64,000 nucleotides of DNA from positions 16,112,828 to 16,176,827 of the forward strand of contig JADWOT020000001.1 in the NCBI GenBank assembly GCA_036345935.2. The letters run 5' to 3'. This document shows positions 1 through 9,099 of the stretch, piece by piece. A model generated the notes under the pieces. The model was not told the DNA's origin and did not search any database. It saw nothing but the letters and a program-made list of their open reading frames with translations. The DNA is from Taenia hydatigena. Its lineage: Eukaryota > Platyhelminthes > Cestoda > Cyclophyllidea > Taeniidae. Position 1 is the first letter of the stretch. Each line of letters opens with the position of its first letter. Both the position numbers and the translations under genes were made by a program.

Positions 1-1671
1 GCAACCGCACAACGCCGAGTTGTGTTGATTTTACAGATCAGGAATGTCTCCTCGGTGAGGCTGCGAGGAGGCAGGCAGTTATGAACCCTACCAACATGGT
101 ATTCGACGTAAAGCGTCTGATTGGATGCTATTTAAGGTAATAAATTCTGGAGGAGTACCAAAGATCGAGGTGCAGCACTGTGGCACGACAAAGCATTTCA
201 TTGCTGAGCAGATCTCATCCATGGTACTGTCAAAGATGGAGAAGACAGCAGAGGCATACCTGGGCGAGTAGGTGACAGATGCTGTCATCACAGTGCCGGC
301 GTACTTTAATGTCAACCAGCATCAGGCCACGATCGATGCTGGAGAACTGGTAGGTTTAAATGTGCTGCGCCTCATCAATGAGCCGACTGCAGCTGCCATC
401 GCCTACGGTATGAATAAGAGTATCACCAGGCAGCGCAATGTGCTTATCTTAGATTGGGGCGGCGGCACCTTCGACGTCTCCATCATGTCCATACAGAATG
501 AAAAAATTGAGGTGAAGGTGGTTGGCGGCGACATACACCTGGGTGACGACATTACTTCTCTATTGGTAGACCACTTCGTGAAGACATTCAAGAGGGACCA
601 CGAAGGAACAGACTTGACAATCAAAAAAAGGTATCAACCGATTGAGAAAGGAGTGAGAGGAGGCAAAGAGGGTGTCGAGCTCGGCTGAGAATGCGAACAT
701 TGAAGTAGTATTGTTGTTCAATGGCATTGATTTAATTGCAAATCTCACAAGGGCCATATTTGAGCAATTGTGCTCAGACCTCTTCAAAAGAACGATGGAT
801 GCAGTAAAGACTGCGATGAGTGATGCAATGATAAAGAAGGCTGACATCAGCGAGATTGTGCTGATGGGTGGATCAACGCGTATTCCAAAGGTAGAGGAGG
901 TGTTGCGGGACTTCTTTGATGGCAAAGAGGTGAGGAGATCCATCAGTGCAGACGAGGCAGTGGCTACGGTGCGGCTATTTTGGTGGCAAATTTGACCGGT
1001 GATGTGTCAACAGTGCCAAAGGGTTTGGTTTTGCCGAAAGTGGTCCCATTCTCTTTGGGTATTGATGAACATGGTGATATTATGGCGGCGGTGATAGAGC
1101 GTAACACGCCAGTTCCAGCTAAGGTGAAGAGAAAATTAATTAAACCTATCGACAACGCACCTGATATGCTGGTTCGCGTGCGTGAGGGCGAGTGTGTGAA
1201 GACGTGTGCCAACCACTTGTTGCGTGAGTTTTGGTTGACTAATCTCTCACCAGTACCGCGTGGTGAATGTGAAGTGAATATGACCTTCAAAATTGGCGAA
1301 AATGGCATCCTTCATGTGTCGGCAGTAGAAAAGTCGACAGGAATGCAAAATAGTATCATGACCACCAACTACAGGGATTGTATGTCTCAGAGGGAGATAG
1401 GGCAGAAATTTTTAAGGAGGAGGATGAGGAGGAGAAGATTAGATCGACAGCGAAGCGTGAGTTGGGGGACTACGTCTACAGCATAAGAAGGAAATCGGAG
1501 AAAGAGGAGATGAAGAAGGAGACATAGGAGGAGAATCAAGTCGCGATATTAGCGCGGTGTGAAGTGACGATCAGGTAGACGGACACCGAAGAAGAGGCCA
1601 TAAAGGACAAATACGAAGAAATGCGCAAACGGTTAGAGAGCATGTGCAGTCTTTTGATAAAACCGAAGTAG
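1..1671 (+). pseudogene. HSP70 pseudogene, copy A (5' end outside the window)
   Basis: A decayed cytosolic HSP70 chaperone. In order it shows the N-terminal ATPase motifs ([15 protein letters not shown] near 80-125, ITVPAYF near 285, [11 protein letters not shown] near 380, the phosphate-2 loop [11 protein letters not shown] near 452), then LVGGSTRIPKVEEVL-like sequence near 860, the substrate-binding core (FKIGENGILHVSAVEKSTG near 1,290) and an acidic C-terminal lid. Lesions: TAA at 138-140 plus loss of about 15 codons, TAG at 269-271 where Lys is expected (LGE*VTDAV), frameshifts near 640, 965 and 1,400, and an in-frame stop near 1,525. The frame ends at a TAG at 1,669-1,671 in the lid, with no GGMP repeats and no EEVD tail, as in the divergent HSP70 clade expanded in tapeworms. 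The usual Leu before GGGTFD is Trp. It cannot encode a full chaperone. The first ~100 bases, visible in copy B, lie outside the window. Confidence 0.96.
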
Positions 1672-3240
1672 TGCAGTTCGTGAACAAAGAGGTGGGAAAC
1701 GTGAACTGAGATAAGTATCAAAGGCGACTTGAACGGCATCCAACTGTGAGTTAATGTAATTTCTCACCTATTGTGTCTTTCTTAGCCCACAATCAACGAA
1801 TTTGTGTGTATATTAAATGTACGCGTACAATACGATTAATTCGACCTGACCTGTAGATTTCCCTTGTCTTCTTTTGTTGCTCTCATGTGTGCGTTGCAGA
1901 GTCTGTATTCACCTCTTCTACTTTATTGGACCTCACTGACAAAGAAGGGAACACGGATATGACAGACGTTAGGAGGGACGCGTTTATTATAAAAATCGCA
2001 CAATACCTGCATGTGTAGGTGACTGAACGAAGGAGAATATAAATGTTCCAGGGAATATGGGCAGTTGCCAATTAACCGGAGAATACTTCAGGCCAAATCC
2101 TTATTCCTTACCTCTGGATTCGTAGTACATTAGCAAACACCTGGTCTAGCTGGCGTGAGAGGCTGCGGACTTATCTCGATGGCCTGTCGTAGAGGGCCAC
2201 TTGCAGTCTGTGAAGTTACAAATGCAATTCACAATCAAATTATTTAGCTACTACTCATCAAAACAGACGTTTTTGAAGTGCAGACTTACTGCGGTCCCTT
2301 TAACAGATGATTGGAATCCCGTACTGGTTATTTTTTGGTGGTGGCGAAGTCATAAATCAGTGTCTACCACTGCAAAAAGGCATACCTGAGGAGTGGGCAA
2401 ACTATTTCATTTTACCAGAGTTTTACTTGTAATGAATAGGTAATTTGTGGACAATGGTAATCAAGAAGTTTTGGATCTTTATAAAAGTCGCCCAAGATTT
2501 CTTTGAGGCTATATCACTTTTTCATAGGAATAGTCTCAGAAGTAACTTGGAACCACAAGTGTAAGTAGAATATTCCGCCATGGCGCAGCATGTTGGAAAG
2601 GCGTCATTTAAATGTGGAAGCGATAATTAGTGTCGGTGCCATTCATGGTGGTAGTAGTAGGGAGTAGAGCTTTAACTTTGCAAGAAAAGGAAAGAAAAAA
2701 GGCAAAGTCGCGTAGGAATTGCTGGCTGTAGATCCAGCAAGGTATCAGCGAGGTGATGGAGGAAGCAGGAAGCATTTTCGGAACAACATCTCTGCAGAAT
2801 TAGCTAGAAAGTTGGGTGGCACTCTCAACAATGCTTAATCAGTGGGAAAATGAAACGCTCTTCGAACGATTAGCAGGAGCAAGGTTTCACACGTCGAGGC
2901 GCTTTAAATTGCCACTGCTTAAGCTGTGTCGGTCACAGCTCGAAACATTTTCAGTGCTTCATGATTGTAAAATGACCTGCGATGGTGCCTAAACAGTGAA
3001 CAGAGGCAGTAGAAAAAGCTAAGTAGGCACTTGGAGTTAAACGACAGCACCATGTAACAGGATGCGTCAGTAGGTGGTTAGACCATGACCCAAAATGGCT
3101 GATTATGCATCAGTGATAAAAGACGTTCCCGAACTTTTAAATTCAGACTGACTGTGGTCAAAGGGGAACTGGTAGCAAAGTAGAGGAAAAGAGCTTCGGG
3201 CTGCACTTATTTGTTTCCTATTCCTCTATTTTTGCAGTGC
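1672..3240. other. Non-coding part of duplicon 1, copy A
   Basis: No gene is recognised. The stretch is about 99% identical to 49,576-51,150, and neither copy has a convincing open frame. It begins with the former HSP70 3' flank and continues through AT-rich sequence with short Ser/Lys-type frames only. Confidence 0.6.
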
Positions 3241-3294
3241 AGCTTATTGCGCTCAATTTTACCAAAACCAATGCGATACCCTGGAAAATGCTGA

Positions 3295-3350
3295 TAAAAA
3301 AGACGCCAAATACGCAGCTCTGTTTAGCCACTCGACACACGACGTGTCTA
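3295..3350 (-). pseudogene. Inverted 'WLNRAA' exon relic
   Basis: On the minus strand this reads SCVEWLNRAAYL, the same short peptide motif found on the opposite strand 600 bases downstream (VDWLNRVAH, 3,860-4,000). It is therefore an inverted duplicate of one exon of the kinase-associated relic. It sits inside the more divergent patch of duplicon 1. Function unknown. Confidence 0.5.
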
Positions 3351-3384
3351 GCATGGTAAAGACTTGCATGTTTTCCGCCTCATT

Positions 3385-3460
3385 TGGGTTGGTTGTGCAG
3401 ATCCGACACATGAAAGTTGTGCACCGATCGTCGGTGTACAAGTTACGTCAGTGACGGCAA
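3385..3460 (+). pseudogene. Relic exon e1 of kinase-associated duplicon
   Basis: The plus-strand frame ESCAPIVGVQVTSVTAT matches RNCVPIVGLQSTSVTFT on the minus strand near 42,300-42,345. Two diverged copies keep the same frame, which suggests a former coding exon. It lies upstream of the e2 and e3 relics in the same order as in the inverted copy. No domain is recognised. Confidence 0.4.
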
Positions 3461-3859
3461 CGGAAATGAATAAGACAATACCTAGTAGACAGGACATTCC
3501 CATCTCAAACAGACAGGGTATTATCAATCAGAAGTCACTGCACTGACGACCCTACAGCGCTTCGTTTGTGCCCTTCCGCACATCTATATGGAGCTGTCAC
3601 CTCTGCTCACATCAGTCATCGCATACAAGCCTGTTCACACAGGAGTCAGCGTGGTGCTTCATTCCCTCTTACGCTAACGATTGAGAAGAAGCATGAAGCT
3701 GTGACAAATCGTGATTGCATGAAAGGCTTCTAATAAGCACGACTCGTGACGATGCAGGCGTAGACTAAAGAAGCTGTGATATGGAGGCTTGTGATAATGA
3801 AAGCGTTCTCACACTACAATTACTGCACGTCATTTTTAAAGGCGCCTTTGTCACACCAC

Positions 3860-4010
3860 ATCGGATGGAGCCACCTGAGGGTGGATGAAAGGTAGGAGTT
3901 AGCACCGGAGGAGCTGCACGTCGATTGGCTAAATAGAGTCGCTCACATGGAATCCTTGCGTCAGCAGTCACCACATCCAGCCGCAAATGCGTTTGAGGAG
4001 ATCACACACA
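3860..4010 (+). pseudogene. Relic exon e2 ('VDWLNRVAH')
   Basis: The plus frame reads LHVDWLNRVAHMESLRQQ followed by SPHPAANAFEE. Homologous frames occur at 51,745-51,890 (+), 41,540-41,690 (-), 43,640-43,760 (-) and 46,740-46,850 (-). Part of it also appears inverted at 3,295-3,350 and 51,190-51,245. Retention of the same frame in diverged copies points to a real ancestral exon. It lies upstream of the kinase ATP-binding exon in the colinear copies, so it may encode part of the N-terminal region of that protein. No known domain recognised. Confidence 0.5.
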
Positions 4011-4084
4011 ATATTCCATACAATATTCAAAAAGGCATGCAATATGTAACCCAATCGTGCCTCTACTAAATGTCTTGTCAATAG

Positions 4085-5300
4085 TATTATTGCTCCTACC
4101 TAACTGGAGAAAAACTGGCTGATCTAGTGATGGCAAATGAAGTGAGTGCTGGAGTTCTTATCTCCAGCAGCACCAATCACCTGACTAGGACCGCATTCCT
4201 CATGTTCGCAGCCAGCATTTGGCTGTTGGTGTTAGCAGGTGGAAGTTCCTCTCCGCATTTGAGACTGCTGTCAGCCAATGTAATCACTGCAATGCTGATG
4301 GTGAGTTCCTTCCCCACCCCTTACCTTCCTATCCATAGCCCCATGCAGTTATTTCTAAACCCGTAATTGCGTTCGCCTCTATATCGGTGTCCTTTATTAC
4401 ATTCTATCTTCGTGCATTTCTGTATGCCTATTCGCCCTCCGATTTGTCACACAACCATGACTATTCTTGTTTTGAGGATCCAGTCATTTACTCTGCTATC
4501 CTTTCTCGATACTATTTAGCCATTATAGGGCTGCTCATTTGTTTATTGTCGTATTTTGGTTAGCTTTGGAAGTGTTCCTTTCTGGACATAGGTTTTTACT
4601 AATTACGAAAAATCCAATCCGCCTTGAAGTCATTTACTCCTCAATGGGTCCAGAATCGATACGACATTCATCAGACCCACCAATTCAACAGTGCGTTTCT
4701 GATATAGGTCTTTCCATTAAATTCAATGATAAGATAGCAGAGCAACAGATCTTTTTGCAACATATATACCTCTTTAATTATTTACCAACCACTTATCGCC
4801 TTCTTAGGCTTTGTAAATGATGGATTCAACCATCATCACAATGATCGGTGTAAGATGAGGCTCCATGAATGGAGTCACTGTACCCGTTCGGAGTTAGAAT
4901 TCCAATGCTTGGCATAATTGTGACAACCTACTGCAGAAAATCGCTTGTAGCAGCGGTTGGTAGCTTGAATTAGGCCATGCACTGACAGTAGACCAGGCCA
5001 GCCCTTTTTGCGTTCTTTTTAGTATACTAATCATTTTCTCTCTCTTGACAAGACCCATCATCTGTAAAGTTGGTGTATTAAGGCATATCCACGTAGAGCG
5101 GATCCTGTCATCCATCACGAGGACGTGAGTCTAAGGAAGCAAATTAGTAGAAATGACTTTGACGTGGTCTATCTGGGTCTCATACGCCATATAGAGATGG
5201 CAGTGAAAAATATTTTTAAAATTCTGAACTACAAAGCCTTTCTTTTACGTGAGAATTATAATGCAAAGACCATCATTAACGCGTCGTGTGTATTTAGTCC
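4085..5300 (+). repeat. Unit 1 of a diverged tandem repeat (second unit 7,500-8,480)
   Basis: The stretch 4,240-5,300 aligns in the same order with 7,500-8,480: a donor-like CTGATGGTGAGTTCC / CTGCTGGTGGCGAGTTC, a TCCTTTATT / CATGCATTTCTG segment, an AATGGGT(C/T)CAG segment, and finally the kinase glycine-loop exon. The repeat is old and strongly diverged. The right edge of duplicon 1 falls inside the second unit. Confidence 0.6.
4095..4142 (+). pseudogene. Relic exon e3 ('GEKLADLVMANE') with splice donor
   Basis: A short frame TGEKLADLVMANE is followed by GTGAGT, a good splice donor. The inverted copy at 41,395-41,450 reads EELTDLVMANKT, and copy B (about 51,980-52,026) keeps both the frame and the donor. 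It lies between e2 and the kinase glycine-loop exon. Confidence 0.45.
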
Positions 5301-5420
5301 CCGCTTTAGTGCGCTTGACGCTAGGAGTCTTTAGTGCTGCCGATTCCTCAGCCAACGGCTCTCTCCTAGACTGTCTAAAGTTTGCTGAGGAACGCCAACT
5401 AGAAAATGCCAAGCTCATTT
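5104..5420 (+). pseudogene. Protein kinase relic: ATP-binding exon e4, copy A
   Basis: The frame DFDVVYLGLIRHIEMAVKNI corresponds to the kinase glycine-rich loop and the VAxK lysine strand. The better kept copy B (53,010-53,325) reads GGDNFGVAYLGLKRH and AAVKKVFKIQNYEAF. In copy A the glycine loop has lost its glycines (ISRNDFD) and the frame breaks after about 70 codons. Together with the HPNIV exon at 47.4 kb and the APE-region exon at 8.9 kb, the family resembles TAK1/MLK-type MAP3 kinases (TKL group); the exact subfamily is inference. Confidence 0.62.
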
Positions 5421-5479
5421 GAGCTACCACTTGGGTTGATGCTCACTATCCCTTCCTTCCATTTCTTTCTCTTGAAATG

Positions 5480-5545
5480 CAGGCCATCCTTCACGGCAGA
5501 GCATATGGCAAGGTACACCAAAGACCAAAAGGGTAGGACACCTGG
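5480..5545 (+). pseudogene. Kinase relic exon e5 ('ILHGRAYG'), copy A
   Basis: After a pyrimidine-rich tract ending CAG, the frame AILHGRAYGKVHQR is shared with copy B (53,395-53,450: VILHGKAYGKVHQR). LHG fits the 'SLYNVLHG' region at the hinge and helix D of TAK1, and the exon lies where that would be expected after e4. No further downstream exon could be placed confidently before 7.5 kb. Confidence 0.38.
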
Positions 5546-7500
5546 CTGCATAAGTTTCACCTTTTTGCCTTACTCGCAACTTATTTACGTATTATTATCC
5601 TGAGAAGAGAAGCAGAATGTCAATTAATTGCTGAGATAAACCATTCTATTTAAGTTATTCGGTGAGCATGCTCCTTACACAATCCAAATCACTTAAAGTG
5701 ACTCTGACTCATCCTGGCTTGCTTAGTAATTTTGATTTTGAGGCACGTTACATGTGCATATATCCATGGCAGAGCCAAGACCAATGCCTCAGGCGGACGA
5801 GAGTGCACAAGTGGTACATGGTTCCAAATCCGCCTTTTAGACCAGCTTCCACGTGGCGGTGAAGAGATGTTGGCAAAGTGGTGTGTTGTTGAAAGCGCCG
5901 TGGAAGAAGGAGAGCTGTCTGAGAAAGCAAAGGTGTTGGATGGAAATTTGCTATGCTCTTCGTGATTCTATTTACAGATGTTGAGGCTGCAAAGAAGACA
6001 ACTGTGATTTACATAAAACCTACCATCTTTATCAATCGCAGGTGATTCGCGTGTGGTATATCAAGCTTACGGGGTCGATTATTAGAAGTTGGCATTTCCG
6101 ACTGATTCGATCTAGTAGGTGTTTGAGTGATCGAGACCGCACTACGCAGAAGAGCATGCACAAGGAGTCTCAGTGAGTCCCTAAGTGGTAGACAGCTAGC
6201 CAGGGAAGAAAGTCCAATCGTAAGCCACTGTGGCTGAGAGGTTTCAAAGGCGCGAAATGGCGTGCAATGGTACCGATCTGTAAAGTGTTTAAAAAGGTAT
6301 CGTTATCTATTATCTATTTAAGTTTTAGATCATGTGTGCATTCTAATCGCCTTTAGAAACTTTGTAAGCGCCCTGGCATTGCCGAACCATTTAATTATTT
6401 GTGTTTCTGTTCGGATGGGGGCCGATCCATATTTGCAAACGCATTAGCCTCCAAGCATCAAATAGTTTATTTAATAAGATAAAGTGACCTTTGCCATGAT
6501 TGCCGTCGATTTTTGAAATCAACGGTCGTTGTCACTTAAAATGGACAAATGCCTCGTTGCATCACATATATGTGGCATGGGTCGTTTGTTAGGCAGGTAC
6601 GATCGGCCATGCTGGTTCTTGCCACAGAGGCATTAATTGAAATCAGCATAAGCATAAAAGATGTAATTAATTCATTGTGCTGACGCAATTTGCCTGAACC
6701 CAGCCTGCGGTGTAGCGGCTGTGCAATAGTTGCTGGGAGGCATAGCGAGATCACTTGATTCCCTGCAAATGTGTTTCCGCTTTAATAGCATGACCAAAAG
6801 ACAAAACAAGCATGAACTTAGCTCTTCTGCGTCATAAAGAAGCCTACTATGAGCTTTACAGAGCCTCTGTAGAAAGGGTGGATAGAAAAAAAATGGAGCT
6901 GAATGGGAAGGAGTTTTACACAAAACATGTATAACGATTCACTTAAGTGCTCCTGCTAGGTAAATGAGGTAGTATGCGAATCAGGGGACACTACTAAGCA
7001 AACTGATAGGATCCTAGCCCTCAAAGCAGGAAATTTAGTCTACACTGTAAAGTTCTTTTAAATTATAGGGCCTGAAGTATTCAATAGTCACATGAAGGCC
7101 TCTCTCTTAGTGGGAGGAGCGGGACATCCCGATTATGTCCTCTAAGCATCCCTGTCACCGCCCATTTTACAGCCGTTTATCGATTTGTAAATAAGCGACT
7201 ACAGTCAACTCTTTAGTTTCTTAGTTAGTCCATTTCGATCAAAGCGCCAAGTCAAAAACCGGTATGTGGTTAGAGGAAGCACGCTACTCTAGTGGAATGC
7301 CACAAGCGGCGGTGTTCTTCGTAGGGATTAAAACTGGATTTCCGCTTTTTGGTCAAATCCTAATATATTTGTTTTAACTGCAATCAATTATTAGTATTTA
7401 CCTTACCAAAATCAAATGTTATATCTACATTTCACTACTTGAACTCTCACTTCACACATACGTGACACGCAAAATATACCAATTTATGATAGCTGGCATT
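5546..7500. other. Duplicon 1 stretch without recognisable exons
   Basis: The whole stretch has a counterpart at 53,450-55,370 with about 10% divergence. A frame at 5,732-5,965 (IHGRAKTNASG, then GGEEMLAKW, AVEEGELSEKAKVL) is partly kept at 53,640-53,880 and may be another exon of the kinase relic, but I recognise no domain. The rest, including a SINE-sized GC-neutral part around 6,000-6,300, shows nothing identifiable. Confidence 0.4.
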
Positions 7501-8480
7501 GATGTTGCAGCGTGATACCGCTGCCAGTGAATGCAGTTCTTAAGCTGCTGGTGGCGAGTTCTTTCTCTACCTTTTGCCTTGTTTGCCATAACTCTACGTA
7601 TTTATTTGCAAACTCATACCTTATCCATTACAACGTTGTTTCCTTTATTCCACTCCATGTTCATGCATTTCTGCATGTCTTCCTACCTTCCAATTCATCA
7701 TGTATCTATGGTTCTTCTTGTACTGGGGATACAGTTATTTACCCTACGATCCATTCTTCTTATCATCTAAACTTTTTGGACAGATCACCCACTCATTTGC
7801 GTGTTTTGATGAGCTTTAAAATAAAAGTCTTTTTAGACTCAATTTTTACTGATCACTAAAATGTTAATCCACATTGAGGCCATATACTCTTTAATGGGTT
7901 CAGGATAGCTACGAACATTCATCGAACCCATTGATCCACTAATTCGTTCCCGATGAAGGTCTTTCCACAGCATGCAATTTTGGAGTGGTAGAGTGATCAC
8001 TCATTTTGGTAAGAGAATGGTCTCTTCAATTACTTTACCAGTTAAATATCTCCTCCTTGAATTTTGAAAATGACAGTATAAATCCTCATTGAGATGGGCG
8101 GTACAGGATGGAGATTCGCCGCCGCCAAGTTCCTAAAAGAAGTTGCTAAAATTCTTGGAATTTATGATTCTAAAGTCTGGCATGAAGTTGACATCTTACT
8201 GCAGTAAATTCCTAAAAGCGACACCTGATAGCCTAGATTCTGCCTTTTATTTATCGAGTCTCTTTCTCGGCAAGACCTATCATAAGCGAGGTGGGCCTGG
8301 TTAAGGCGTGTACATATATAATGGATTCTGTCCGGATGTGAGGCTAGAGAAGGAAGTGGGAAGGGAAAAATTTAGCGTATTCCATCCGGGTCTCATGCGC
8401 AGGAGGAGAATAGCAGTAAAGAACGTTAAGCATTAAAGACTACCTTGAAATGGGAAGACTGATGCAAAGACTTTCGCATC
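7500..8480 (+). repeat. Unit 2 of the diverged tandem repeat in copy A
   Basis: This is a second, older copy of 4,240-5,300, ending in another kinase glycine-loop exon at 8,335-8,480. The part to 7,735 also has a counterpart at 55,370-55,607. Confidence 0.6.
8335..8480 (+). pseudogene. Second kinase ATP-binding exon relic in copy A
   Basis: The frame DVRLEKEVGREKFSVF, then RRRRIAVKNVK, matches exon e4 of copy B (DVRLRKQMGGDNFGV, then AAVKKV) and the inverted copy (DVRRGDFSVF, then VAVRKIY). The invariant Lys is present, but a TAA follows immediately and the glycine loop is degraded. Confidence 0.6.
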
Positions 8481-8639
8481 AGCGCATCGTGCGTTCTATT
8501 TGTCCTTTGTTTCAATACACTGGAATTACATGAAACTTGCCACCGTGAAGAGATTCTTACAAAAGGCGAAGGCTTGTCGACAGTGTAAATGCATTCCTTC
8601 GGTACATTAGTCAGCTAATCAACGATGGTGAATGCATGC

Positions 8640-9085
8640 GCATTGCGTTTGGCTGGACGCCCTGGTCGTGATGGCTACGATGCATCTGGAGATTGAGAGA
8701 GTAGGGCAAGGAGATCAACGAGTGTTGAACTTGATAGTAGACGTAAATGGCTCCATGAGCTTGCTTACTTCGGGTGGAAAAAATTCGTGGCCGTAATCTA
8801 GACCTTACAAAAGGGTAGTTTAATTGGGTCTGTACATGCCTATCGGAATCACGGCCTCTCCGCCGACATTACGCATAGATTGATGAATTGCCTTCTTCCT
8901 GCCATCTTTATTGCCTTTTCTTATGCTTACCCTTTTCGTTGGTCGGCAATGGAGGCGACAATAGATGGCTACCAGCCAAACGTTAAAGCTGATGTCTTGT
9001 CCTTTGGAGTCTCAATTTTTGAGGCTTCAACGTACTTTGGAACGCCACATAGGGAACTGTTTCTTTATAAAATTTTGGGGTGTCT
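8640..9085 (+). pseudogene. Protein kinase relic: catalytic-loop to subdomain IX exons
   Basis: Reading downstream: LAGRPGRDG near 8,650; a ruined catalytic loop VI*TLQKGSLIG near 8,795-8,830 where HRDLKPxN is expected; NHGLSADITHR near 8,846-8,878 in place of DFG; then, after a 60-base intron-like insert, RWSAMEATIDGY and KADVLSFGVSIFEA at 8,938-9,040. The last two match the W-MAPE and D-V-x-SFG blocks of subdomains VIII-IX. Catalytic Asp, Asn and DFG-Asp are all gone, so this is a dead kinase, not merely a pseudokinase with an open frame. A homologous inverted relic lies at 40,430-41,115. Confidence 0.68.
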
Positions 9086-9099
9086 GGTAGCAATGGCGA

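Larger units (their letters stand above)
1..7735 (+). repeat. Segmental duplicon 1, copy A
   Basis: This stretch is colinear with 47,905-55,607 in the same orientation. Divergence read by eye is uneven: about 1.2% over 1-3,080, about 8% plus a 22-base indel over 3,080-3,410, about 1.6% over 3,410-4,080, and about 10% from 4,080 to the right edge. The right edge is sharp: after the shared ATGGTTCTTCTTGTA and GATACAGT the two copies diverge completely. The left edge is not visible because the window begins inside the HSP70 relic. Confidence 0.93.

Noticed and set aside
1..1671. Reading HSP70 copy A as several separate short functional genes
   Set aside because: The open pieces are consecutive parts of one HSP70 in shifting frames with stops between them, and the same breaks occur in copy B.
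4127..4366. 79-codon frame kept with the same start and stop in both duplicon 1 copies (also 52,010-52,249)
   Set aside because: About 14 residue changes for some 22 base changes means no protein-level constraint, and a splice donor lies inside it. Shared stop and start follow from recent common descent.
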